64,000 nucleotides of DNA, taken from NCBI RefSeq assembly GCF_030285365.1, contig NZ_JASVDS010000005.1, forward strand, positions 248,001 to 312,000. The letters are read 5' to 3'. Source of the stretch: Roseateles subflavus. Lineage in GTDB: Bacteria; Pseudomonadota; Gammaproteobacteria; Burkholderiales; Burkholderiaceae_C. The notes beneath the pieces were generated by a model. That model worked only from the letters and a program-made list of their open reading frames with translations, ran no database searches and was not told the origin of the DNA. Within the stretch, counting starts at the first letter, position 1; every line of letters starts with the position of its first letter. Positions 1 to 7,435 of this stretch are shown here, one piece after another. A program made the position numbers and the translations under genes.

Positions 1-3
1 TCG

Positions 4-17
4 GCAAGTGCCATGCC
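4..17 (-). promoter_or_regulatory. sigma-54 promoter, reads out of the window
   Basis: On the - strand the sequence is GGCATGGCACTTGC, an excellent -24/-12 match. It reads leftward to a gene beyond the window edge and is divergent to the promoter at 70-83. Confidence 0.6.
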
Positions 18-35
18 ATGGCGCCAGGGCGGTGT

Positions 36-50
36 CGGCAAGATTTGCCG
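36..50. promoter_or_regulatory. dyad element, candidate activator site
   Basis: CGGCAA-GAT-TTGCCG is a perfect inverted repeat midway between two divergent sigma-54 promoters (4-17 and 70-83). The same dyad recurs at 28820-28834 and, degenerate, at 44219-44233 and 52652-52669. Confidence 0.5.
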
Positions 51-69
51 CAGAGCGTCGGGCGCGGCG

Positions 70-83
70 GGCACTGCACTTGC
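70..83 (+). promoter_or_regulatory. sigma-54 promoter of the glycosyltransferase operon
   Basis: GGCACTGCACTTGC, near-consensus. The predicted start site is about 95, giving a 23-nt leader that carries the CGGAGG ribosome site before the ATG at 118. Confidence 0.7.
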
Positions 84-117
84 CTTGGCTGGGCACGACA
101 CACAGCACGGAGGCGCC

Positions 118-1536
118 ATGGCAGCCCGGTCCCTACGCATCGTCCTCATCAGCGAACATGCCTCGCCCCTGGCCCAGGCCGGCAGCGTGGACGCCGGCGG
201 GCAGAACATCTACGTCGCCCACGTCGCGGCGGCGCTGGCCCGGCGCGGCCATGAGGTGGAGGTGCTCACCCGGCGCGACAGCCCCGAGCTGCCCGCGGTG
301 CAGCCGATGGGAGAGGGCGTGCGCGTGCACCACCTGGACGCCGGCCCGGCGCAGTTCATTCCGAAGGAGCAGCTGCTGCCGCATGTGCGCGACTTCGAGC
401 TCCAGGCCCGCGCGCTGCTGCGGCGGCTGCCGCCCTGCGACCTCGTGCACGCGAACTTCTTCATGTCGGGCCTAGCCGGGCTGCAGCTGCAGCGGCGTCT
501 GGGCCTGCCGCTGGTCGTGACCTTCCACGCGCTGGGCGCGGTGCGCCGCCTGCATCAGGCCGGGGCCGACAGCTTTCCGGTGGAACGTGTGGACCTGGAG
601 CGCCAGGTGGCGCACGGCGCGGACCGCGTGATCGCCGAGTGCCCCCAGGACCGGCAGGACCTGATGACCCACTACCACCTGCCCGAGCGCCAGATCACCG
701 AGGTGCCCTGCGGTGTGGACCTGCACGAGTTCCGCCCTGGCGACCTGCAGGCGGCGCGGGCCCGTCTGGGCCTGTCGCCGCGGGACTTCATCGTGCTGCA
801 GCTGGGCCGGCTCGTGCCGCGCAAGGGCATCGACAACGTCATCCGCGCGCTGTCCCGCCTGCCGGGCATCCACAACGACGAGTGCCCGCGCCGGGCGCGT
901 CTGCTGGTCGTGGGCGGTGAGTCGGAGCAGCCGGACGAGCGCCTCACGCCGGAGATCGGGCGGCTGCGCCGGCTGGCGCAGTCGCTGGGCGTGAAGGACC
1001 GCGTGCAGTTCATCGGGCGCCGCAGTCGGCCGGAGCTGGCGAGCTACTACCAGGCTGCCGATGTGTTCGTCAGCACGCCCTGGTACGAGCCCTTCGGCAT
1101 CACGCCGCTGGAGAGCATGGCCTGTGCCCGCCCGGTGATCGGCAGCGCCGTGGGCGGCATCCAGCACACCGTGGTGGACGGCGTCACCGGCTATCTCGTG
1201 CCGCCCATGGACGCCGACACGTTGGCCGCCCATCTGGACTGGCTGCGCCAGCATCCGCAGCAGGCGGAGGCCATGGGGCGCGCCGGGCTCGGGCGCGTGC
1301 GCCGCATGTTCACCTGGGACCAGGTCGCCGCGCGGCTGGAGGCGGTCTATCGCCGCGTGATGGCCGAGCGCAGCCAGCCCGTGACCGCAACCGCGGCCCA
1401 CGGCCTGGGGCTGCTGCCGGCGGGGCTGGGCCGGGTGCCGGCGGGGGCGGTGGGCATGAAGCCTCTGCTGCCCGCGCGGACGCCCTTGTGGTCCGAGCCC
1501 GCATCGGCCGTCGCGGCCTGGGGAGCCAAGGCATGA
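118..1536 (+). CDS. Glycosyltransferase family 4 (sucrose-phosphate-synthase-like)
   Basis: A 472-residue retaining GT-B glycosyltransferase, probably cytoplasmic and acting on a nucleotide sugar in surface-glycan assembly. The N-terminal domain begins RIVLISEHASPL and carries the DAGGQNIYVA loop typical of sucrose-phosphate-synthase-like GT4 enzymes. The donor domain holds LGRLVPRKGID (about residue 230) and the EPFGITPLESMACARPV E-x7-E signature (about 325). The ATG at 118 is chosen because CGGAGG lies 5 nt upstream and a sigma-54 promoter ends at 83; an in-frame ATG at 13 would sit upstream of that promoter. First gene of a seven-gene operon joined by 4-nt overlaps. The sugar specificity cannot be read from sequence. 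Confidence 0.88.
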   Translation: MAARSLRIVLISEHASPLAQAGSVDAGGQNIYVAHVAAALARRGHEVEVLTRRDSPELPAVQPMGEGVRVHHLDAGPAQFIPKEQLLPHVRDFELQARALLRRLPPCDLVHANFFMSGLAGLQLQRRLGLPLVVTFHALGAVRRLHQAGADSFPVERVDLERQVAHGADRVIAECPQDRQDLMTHYHLPERQITEVPCGVDLHEFRPGDLQAARARLGLSPRDFIVLQLGRLVPRKGIDNVIRALSRLPGIHNDECPRRARLLVVGGESEQPDERLTPEIGRLRRLAQSLGVKDRVQFIGRRSRPELASYYQAADVFVSTPWYEPFGITPLESMACARPVIGSAVGGIQHTVVDGVTGYLVPPMDADTLAAHLDWLRQHPQQAEAMGRAGLGRVRRMFTWDQVAARLEAVYRRVMAERSQPVTATAAHGLGLLPAGLGRVPAGAVGMKPLLPARTPLWSEPASAVAAWGAKA

Positions 1537-2204
1537 ACGGCGACGCGCTGCATGGCATGCGGACCGACCAGTACGGTCACCGCGCGAGCCGCCGCAAGCC
1601 GCTGCCGGGGCGCGCTGCGGTCTTCGTGCCCGAGGCCTGCGTGCTGGACTGGCACCTGCCCGACGCGGCCGATGTCGAGGCCGTGCACTGGCGTCCCCGG
1701 GCGCTCGCCGCGCTGCAGACGCTGGAGCTGCGGGGCTATCGCGTGGTGCTGGTCAACGGGGCGGAGATGGCGGAGCCCGGCGCGCAGGACCCGGCGGCAC
1801 AGGCGATGCGCTCCGCCGGCGCGAACCGGGCCTTGCTGCAGCGCCTGGCCGAGGAAGGCCAGGTGCATCCGGCCGGCATCCTCGCACCGGTGACCCCGAA
1901 GGAGCTGCCCGACGTGCTGCAGCACACGGCGCAATGCCATCGCCTGGACCTGCGCCGGGGCTGGTTCCTGAGCTGGGAGGAGGGCCTGGGTGCGGCCAGC
2001 CGGCGGGCGGGTTGCCGCAGCGTCCGGCTGATCGAGCCGGGGCGCCCCCTGCGCCGCCGCTGGCCGCTGCTGCGCGGGCATGTGCCCATGAAGTTCGTCG
2101 ATGCGGCGGCCTTCATCCTCCGCTGCGACGGGCATCCGCCCGCGGAGTTCGAGGGCGAGGGGCCCACCGCGCCGGCCGCCACCCCCTGCGCCTGCCGTCC
2201 ATGA
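1533..2204 (+). CDS. Degenerate HAD-like protein (GmhB-related), probably non-catalytic
   Basis: A 223-residue protein overlapping the previous gene by ATGA. Its plan follows heptose-bisphosphate phosphatases: AVFVPEACVLDW occupies the place of the catalytic AVFLDRDGTL motif, and LRGYRVVLVNG the place of the second (VVVTNQ) motif. The nucleophilic DxD aspartates and the later K and GD motifs are not visible, so phosphatase activity is unlikely. A canonical GmhB is present at 20764-21393, so this copy may be a scaffold, a regulator or a decaying gene. The HAD relationship is inferred from motif layout only. Co-translated with heptosyltransferase-like genes. Confidence 0.65.
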   Translation: MNGDALHGMRTDQYGHRASRRKPLPGRAAVFVPEACVLDWHLPDAADVEAVHWRPRALAALQTLELRGYRVVLVNGAEMAEPGAQDPAAQAMRSAGANRALLQRLAEEGQVHPAGILAPVTPKELPDVLQHTAQCHRLDLRRGWFLSWEEGLGAASRRAGCRSVRLIEPGRPLRRRWPLLRGHVPMKFVDAAAFILRCDGHPPAEFEGEGPTAPAATPCACRP

Positions 2205-3304
2205 GCGGCACCGCGACGACGCCGCGCTGGCAGCAGGCCCGGCGGGTCCTGCTGGTCCGGCTCGATGGCCTGGGTGACGTGCTGATGTGCACGCCCGCCA
2301 TGGCGGCGGTCCGTGCGGCGCTGCCCGGGGCGCGCCTGACCTTGCTGACCTCGCCCGCCGCGGCCGGCCTCCTGCCGCACCTGCCGGAGCTGGACCAGGT
2401 GATCCCCTTCGAGGCGCCCTGGGTGCGGGGGCCCGTCGAGGCCGTCACCGGCCACGCCGAGCGCGCGCTGCTGCGGCATCTGCGGCGGGCGCGATTCGAC
2501 GCCGCCCTCATCTTCAGCACCTGCACGCAGAGCGCGCTGCCCGCGGCGCTGCTGTGCCGCCTGGCGGGCATTCCGCTGCGCCTGGCTCACAGCCGCGAGC
2601 CGGCCTATGGGCTGTTGAGCGATCGCCTGCCGGAGTCGGATGTGCTGGGGCCGGACATGCGGCATGAGGTGCAGCGGCAGCTCGATCTCGTGGCGAGTGT
2701 CGGCTTCGAAGCCCGGGACGCCCGCCTGCGGTTCACGCGCCAGCCGGCGGACGATGAGCGGATGCGGCAGCGGCTGGAGGCACTCGGGCTCGGCGCCGGA
2801 CAGGCCTATGTCCTGCTGCATCCGGGCGCCACCGCACCGTCGCGGCGCTATCCCTCCGAAGCCTTTGCGGCGGCGATGGCGCAGCTGCGCGCGAGCGCGC
2901 CGACGGGCCTCGCGCTCGTGGTGTGTGCGGGGGCGGGCGAGTCGTCGCTGCTGGCGCCGCTGCGAGAGCCCGTGCCGGGATGGGCGCCCCTCGTGGTCTC
3001 CGAGCCGCTGAGCATCGGGGAGCTGGCCGCCCTGGTGGCAGGCGCCCGGGTGCTTGTCGCCAACAACAGCGGGCCGGTGCACCTGGCCGCGGCGCTGGGC
3101 ACGCCGGTCGTGGACGTGTATGCCCTGACCAATCCCCAGCACACGCCCTGGCGCGTGCGCTCCCGCGTGCTGAGCCACGAGGTGCCCTGCCGCGACTGCC
3201 TGCGCAGCCGCTGTCCGCTGCCCCAGCATCCCTGCCTGCGCGGCGTGCCGCCCGCGGCGGTGGCGCAGGCCGCCCTGGAGCTGCTGGCGGGGGCACCGTC
3301 ATGA
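2201..3304 (+). CDS. Glycosyltransferase family 9 (heptosyltransferase-like)
   Basis: A 367-residue GT9 protein; family members transfer heptose from ADP-heptose to LPS core or related acceptors. The N-terminus RRVLLVRLDGLGDVLMCTPA is the diagnostic GT9 start. LLHPGATAPSRRYP (about 205) and VANNSGPVHLAAALGTPVVDVYA (about 285) form the donor-binding C-terminal domain. A Cys-rich tail (CRDCLRSRCPLPQHPC) matches many GT9 proteins. The ATG at 2201 overlaps the preceding frame by 4 nt, as elsewhere in this operon. With hldC-hldA-gmhA nearby, ADP-heptose is a plausible donor (inference). Confidence 0.9.
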   Translation: MSGTATTPRWQQARRVLLVRLDGLGDVLMCTPAMAAVRAALPGARLTLLTSPAAAGLLPHLPELDQVIPFEAPWVRGPVEAVTGHAERALLRHLRRARFDAALIFSTCTQSALPAALLCRLAGIPLRLAHSREPAYGLLSDRLPESDVLGPDMRHEVQRQLDLVASVGFEARDARLRFTRQPADDERMRQRLEALGLGAGQAYVLLHPGATAPSRRYPSEAFAAAMAQLRASAPTGLALVVCAGAGESSLLAPLREPVPGWAPLVVSEPLSIGELAALVAGARVLVANNSGPVHLAAALGTPVVDVYALTNPQHTPWRVRSRVLSHEVPCRDCLRSRCPLPQHPCLRGVPPAAVAQAALELLAGAPS

Positions 3305-4320
3305 GCATGCGCTCGGAAGGCCCGCCGCTGCAGGTGCCTCTGCCGCTGCTCGTGTCCGTTGTCGTGCCCACCTACCGGCGGCCGGCGCTGCTGGAGCGCT
3401 GTCTGGCGGCGCTGCTGGACCAGACGCTGGCGACGGCCTGCTACGAGGTCCTCGTCGTCGACGATGGCCACGAGGACGCGGTGCTGCGCCTGGTGGAGCG
3501 CCTGGCGCAGCGGCCGGGCGCGCCGGCCTTGCACTGCCTGCGCCCGTCGACGGGACGTGGGCCCGCCGTGGCGCGCAACTGCGGCTGGCGTGCCGCGCGG
3601 GCGCCGCTCGTGGCCTTCACCGACGACGACACCATTGCGGACCGCCACTGGCTGCACCACGGCCTCGTCGGCATGCGGCCGGAGTGGCTCGCGCAGGCGG
3701 GGCGCGTGCGCGTGCCGCGCCGACGCGCCCGGGAGCGCCCGCCGACGGACCACGAGCTGATGACGCGGGGCCTCGAACGTGCCGAGTTCGTGACCGCCAA
3801 TGCCTTCGTCTGGCGGGCCGCCTTAGTCCTTGTCGGCGGCTTCGACGAGCGCTTCCAGCGCCCCTGGCGCGAGGACGCCGACCTGCAGTTCCGCCTCGAG
3901 GCGCTGGGCACGGTCGGCCGCTGCGAGCAGGCGTTGGTGTGGCATCCCGTGCGGCGCGAGTCCTGGGGCGTGTCGCTTCGTCAGCAGCGCAATGTCTTCT
4001 TCGACGCGCTGCTGTACCGCAAGCATCCGCAGCTCTACCGCGTGCGGGTGCGGCAGCGGCCGCCCTGGGACTACTACCTGATCGTGGCGCTGACGGTCCT
4101 CGGCGCGCTGCTGATGTCGACCGGGCCCGCCTGGGGCGCGGCGGCGGCGCTGGCGGCGGCCCTGGCGCTGGTGCTGGCCTTCGCGGCCCGCCGCCTGCGC
4201 CACACGGCGCGCACGCCCTCGCATGTGGGCGAGGTGCTGCTGACCTCGGCGCTGATCCCGTTTCTCTCGGTGTACTGGCGTCTGCGCGGCGCCCTGCATT
4301 TCAAGGTGTTGTTCCTATGA
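3301..4320 (+). CDS. Glycosyltransferase family 2 with C-terminal membrane segments
   Basis: A 339-residue inverting GT-A enzyme. LVSVVVPTYRRPALLERCLAAL opens the fold, LVVDDG follows, and FTDDDTIAD (about residue 105) is the DxD metal/nucleotide-sugar site. GGFDERFQRPWREDADLQFRL (about 180-200) is the acceptor-side ED motif. Two hydrophobic stretches at about 260-300 (LIVALTVLGALLM and the alanine-rich run after it) should anchor the enzyme in the inner membrane. ATGA overlaps on both sides show translational coupling to the two GT9 genes. Acceptor unknown. Confidence 0.88.
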   Translation: MSMRSEGPPLQVPLPLLVSVVVPTYRRPALLERCLAALLDQTLATACYEVLVVDDGHEDAVLRLVERLAQRPGAPALHCLRPSTGRGPAVARNCGWRAARAPLVAFTDDDTIADRHWLHHGLVGMRPEWLAQAGRVRVPRRRARERPPTDHELMTRGLERAEFVTANAFVWRAALVLVGGFDERFQRPWREDADLQFRLEALGTVGRCEQALVWHPVRRESWGVSLRQQRNVFFDALLYRKHPQLYRVRVRQRPPWDYYLIVALTVLGALLMSTGPAWGAAAALAAALALVLAFAARRLRHTARTPSHVGEVLLTSALIPFLSVYWRLRGALHFKVLFL

Positions 4321-5510
4321 GCCATTCCCTGGCCGTGCCCGGCGAGGTGCGCCGCATCGTGGTGCTGCGCGCCCTGGGGCTCGGCGATCTGCTGTGCGCA
4401 GGGCCGGCCCTGCGTGCCTTGCGGGCGGGCTTTCCCGAGGCCGACATCGCGCTGCTGGGTCTGCCCTGGGCACAGGGCTTCGTGACGCGGCACGAGGTCG
4501 TCGACCGCTGGATCGGCCTCCCCGGCTGGCCCGGGCTCGACGAACAGCCCCTGCGGCCCGAGGCGCTGCCGGCCTTCCTGACCGACATGCAGCGCCAGCG
4601 CTTCGACCTGGCCGTGCAGTTGCACGGCAGCGGCACGGCGAGCAATGGCCTCGTGGCGCTGCTGGGGGCGCGTCTGTGCGCGGGCTTCCACCGCGCGGGC
4701 GGCTGGGTGCCGCCCGGTCAGGAACTTCGTTTCAGGCCCTGGCCGGAGCACGGGCACGAGAGCCAGCGCCTGCTGGCGCTGTGCCGTCACCTCGGGATGC
4801 CCGCCGTGGACGAGCGCCTGAGCTTTCCCCTGCGGCCCGGGGACCGCGAGGCCCTGGGGCAGGTGTGGCCCGGCCTCGCTGCGGACGCGCCCTATGTGTG
4901 CCTGCACGCCGGCGCGCAGCTGGCTTCGCGGCGCTGGCCGGCCCAGCGCTTCGCGGCCGTGGCGGACGCGCTGTACGACGCGGGCTACCGCATCGTGCTG
5001 AGCGGCAGCGCCGCGGAACTGCCACTCGCCCGGCAGCTGGAGGACCTGATGCGGGCGCCCTGCGACAACCTCGTCGGCCTGACCAGCCTGTGGACCCTGG
5101 GCGCGCTGATCGCCGGGGCGCGCGGCCTCATCGCCAATGACACGGGCGTCTCGCACATCGCGGCGGCGCTGGCCGTGCCCAGCCTGATCGTCTCGAGTGG
5201 CGGCGACGTGTCGCGCTGGGCCCCCCCCGACCCGGCGCTGCATCGCGTGCTGAGCAAGCCCGCGCCCTGCCGCCCCTGCGCCCACCGCGAGTGCCCCACG
5301 GGCCATGGCTGCGCGCACGCGCTGAGTGTCTACGAGGTGCTCGAGGCGCTGCAGTCCGTGCTGGACCTGCCGCCGATCACGGCCGCCCCGGCGGCCGTCC
5401 CCCTGTCCCTCTCCACCTTCAAGGGAGCCACCCATGGCGCGTCGTCTGCGCATCCTGACCTGGCACGTGCATGGCAACTACCTCTACAACCTCAGCCAGG
5501 TCCCGCATGA
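4317..5510 (+). CDS. Glycosyltransferase family 9, second copy
   Basis: A 397-residue GT9 protein distinct from the one at 2201. RRIVVLRALGLGDLLCAGPAL is the N-terminal signature; VCLHAGAQLASRRWP and IANDTGVSHIAAALAVPSLIV form the donor domain; the Cys-rich tail CRPCAHRECPTGHGC is family-typical. The ATG at 4317 overlaps the GT2 stop. The 3' end runs 77 nt into the next gene, an unusually long same-strand overlap: the last 25 or so residues lie beyond the recognisable GT9 fold. Probably transfers heptose or a related sugar. Confidence 0.88.
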   Translation: MSHSLAVPGEVRRIVVLRALGLGDLLCAGPALRALRAGFPEADIALLGLPWAQGFVTRHEVVDRWIGLPGWPGLDEQPLRPEALPAFLTDMQRQRFDLAVQLHGSGTASNGLVALLGARLCAGFHRAGGWVPPGQELRFRPWPEHGHESQRLLALCRHLGMPAVDERLSFPLRPGDREALGQVWPGLAADAPYVCLHAGAQLASRRWPAQRFAAVADALYDAGYRIVLSGSAAELPLARQLEDLMRAPCDNLVGLTSLWTLGALIAGARGLIANDTGVSHIAAALAVPSLIVSSGGDVSRWAPPDPALHRVLSKPAPCRPCAHRECPTGHGCAHALSVYEVLEALQSVLDLPPITAAPAAVPLSLSTFKGATHGASSAHPDLARAWQLPLQPQPGPA

Positions 5511-6384
5511 CTTCTTCCTGGTGAAGGACAGCTCCGGCCTGCCGTCCCGCAGCGGCCGCTGCGGAGACCTGCCCTTCGGTGCCAATGTGCACGACGCGCC
5601 GGCCGAGGCGCTGCATGCGATGGCCTTCGACGCCGTGCTCTACCAGTCTCGCCAGGCCTGGGAGGAGGACCGCCTGAGCCTGCTGAGCCCGGCACAGCAG
5701 CGCCTGCCGCGCCTGGTGCTGGAGCACGATCCCCCGCAGGCCCATCCGACCGCCACCGTCCACTGGGCCGACGATCCGCAGACCATGCTGGTGCACGTCA
5801 CGCCCTTCAACGCGCTGATGTGGGACGCCGGGCGCTGCCCGGTCCGCGTGATCGAGCATGGCGTGACCCCGCTGGAGGACATCCCCTGGCAGGGGCGCTG
5901 GGCGCGCGGGCTGGTGGTCGTCAACCATCTCCAGCGACGCGGTCGGCGCCTGGGGGCCGATCTCTACCTCACGCTGCAGTCGTCGGTGCCGCTGAGCCTC
6001 GCGGGCATGGGCAGCGAGGGCCTGCCCGGCGGGCTCGGCGAGATCGGCCACCGGCAGCTGCCGCGCCTGATGGCGGCGCACCGCTTCTTCTTCCACCCGG
6101 CGCGCTACACCAGCCTCGGCCTCGCCCTCATCGAGGCCATGATGCTGGGCATGCCGGTGGTGGGGCTGGCGACGACCGAGCTGTCCACGGTGATCCGCAG
6201 CGGCGAGAACGGCTTCATCGACACACGCGTCGAGCGGGTCGCCGCCGCGATGCAGGCGCTGCTGGAGGACCACGCGCTCGCGGCGCAATGGGGGCGTGCC
6301 GGCCGGCAGCTGGCGCGGGAGCGCTTCGGCATCGAGCGCTTCGTTCGTGACTGGCAGCAGCTGCTGGCCGAGGTCTGCCGATGA
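5434..6384 (+). CDS. Glycosyltransferase family 1/4-like
   Basis: A 316-residue GT-B-type protein. RILTWHVHGNYLYNLSQVPHD is a start seen in glycosyltransferases of exopolysaccharide clusters; RVIEHGVTPLEDIPW is a linker, and the donor domain has FFHPARYTSLGLALIEAMMLGMPVVGL (about 205-235), the E-x7-E-like signature. It lacks a clear central KGxD motif and is shorter than typical GT4 enzymes. The start at 5434 follows AAGGGAG at 5421-5427 and lies inside the tail of the preceding GT9 gene. The last codon overlaps the ATGA at 6381. Confidence 0.82.
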   Translation: MARRLRILTWHVHGNYLYNLSQVPHDFFLVKDSSGLPSRSGRCGDLPFGANVHDAPAEALHAMAFDAVLYQSRQAWEEDRLSLLSPAQQRLPRLVLEHDPPQAHPTATVHWADDPQTMLVHVTPFNALMWDAGRCPVRVIEHGVTPLEDIPWQGRWARGLVVVNHLQRRGRRLGADLYLTLQSSVPLSLAGMGSEGLPGGLGEIGHRQLPRLMAAHRFFFHPARYTSLGLALIEAMMLGMPVVGLATTELSTVIRSGENGFIDTRVERVAAAMQALLEDHALAAQWGRAGRQLARERFGIERFVRDWQQLLAEVCR

Positions 6385-7435
6385 GCCCGACCTCCGCACC
6401 CCCCCCCCGCTGGCGCCCCTGCGACCGGGCGAGCGCGTGCTCGTGACGGGGGGCGCCGGCTTCCTGGGCAGCCACCTGTGCGAGCAGCTGCTGGCGCTCG
6501 GCTGCGAGGTGATGGCGCTGGACGATCTCAGCAGCGGCGACCTCCAGCACCTCGCGCCCCTGCTCGAGCATCCGCGCCTGCGCTTCGTGCACGGCGACGT
6601 CTGCCTCCCGCCCCCGCCCGAGGCCGAAGGGGTGAGCCGCATCTTCAACCTCGCCTGCCCCGCGAGCCCCGCGCTCTACCAGCGCCAGCCGGTGCAGACG
6701 GTGCTCGCCAGTGTGCTGGGCGTCTGGCAGCTCCTGGAGCTGGCCCGTCGCAGCGGGGCGCGGCTGCTGCAGGCCTCGACGAGCGAGGTCTACGGCGACG
6801 CGCTGCGGCATCCGCAGCAGGAGGAGGACTGGGGCCATGTGAACCCGGTCGGCCCGCGCGCCTGCTACGACGAAGGCAAGCGCTGCGCGGAGGCGATGCT
6901 GCTGTCCTACGCGCAGCAGCTGGGCACCGATGTGGGCATCGCCCGCCTGTTCAACACCTACGGTCCGCGGCTGAACCCGGGCGACGGGCGCGTGGTGTGC
7001 AACTTCATCGTGCAGGCCCTGCGCGGCGAACCGCTGACCCTCTACGGCAACGGCACCCAGACCCGCAGCTTCTGCTATGTGGACGACACGGTGCGCGGCC
7101 TGATCGCCCTGATGGCCTCCGGGCTGCGCGGCCCGGTGAACCTCGGCAATCCCGAGGAATGCAGCATGGCGACGCTGGCCGCGCGGGTGCAGGCGGTGAC
7201 GGGCAGTGCCTCGGGCGTGGTCTGCCGGCCGCTGCCGCCGGACGATCCCCGCCGCCGCCGGCCGGACATCCGGCTGGCGCGCCAGTGGCTGGGCTGGACG
7301 CCGCAGGTCGATCTGGACACGGGCCTGCGGCGCACGGTGGACTACTTCAGGGCCCGCCTGGGCGTGGACGGGCCGCGTCCGGCTCCCGGGTCGCGACCGC
7401 TGCCGCCTGCGCCAGCACGTCCGCCAGGGCCGTGA
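6381..7435 (+). CDS. NAD-dependent epimerase/decarboxylase (UXS-like), start interrupted by a C-tract frameshift
   Basis: An extended SDR of the UDP-glucuronate decarboxylase/epimerase type. RVLVTGGAGFLGSHLCEQLL binds NAD; the active site is S-S/T-E-V-YG (QASTSEVYGD) with Y-x3-K as CYDEGKRCAE; RLFNTYGPR and RSFCYVDD are typical UXS motifs. The operon-style ATGA start at 6381 is out of frame with this domain: a run of ten Cs (6399-6408) follows, and one more C would give MSPTSAPPPPLAPLRPGERV in frame. As written, the nearest in-frame start is a GTG at 6437. Either a homopolymer sequencing error or a phase-variable tract. The last 89 nt overlap the convergent gene. Confidence 0.8.
6399..6408. 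repeat. Homopolymer run of ten C residues
   Basis: C10 within codons 7-10 after the ATG at 6381. It decides the reading frame of the epimerase gene; eleven (or eight) Cs would place the ATGA start in frame. Confidence 0.9.
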
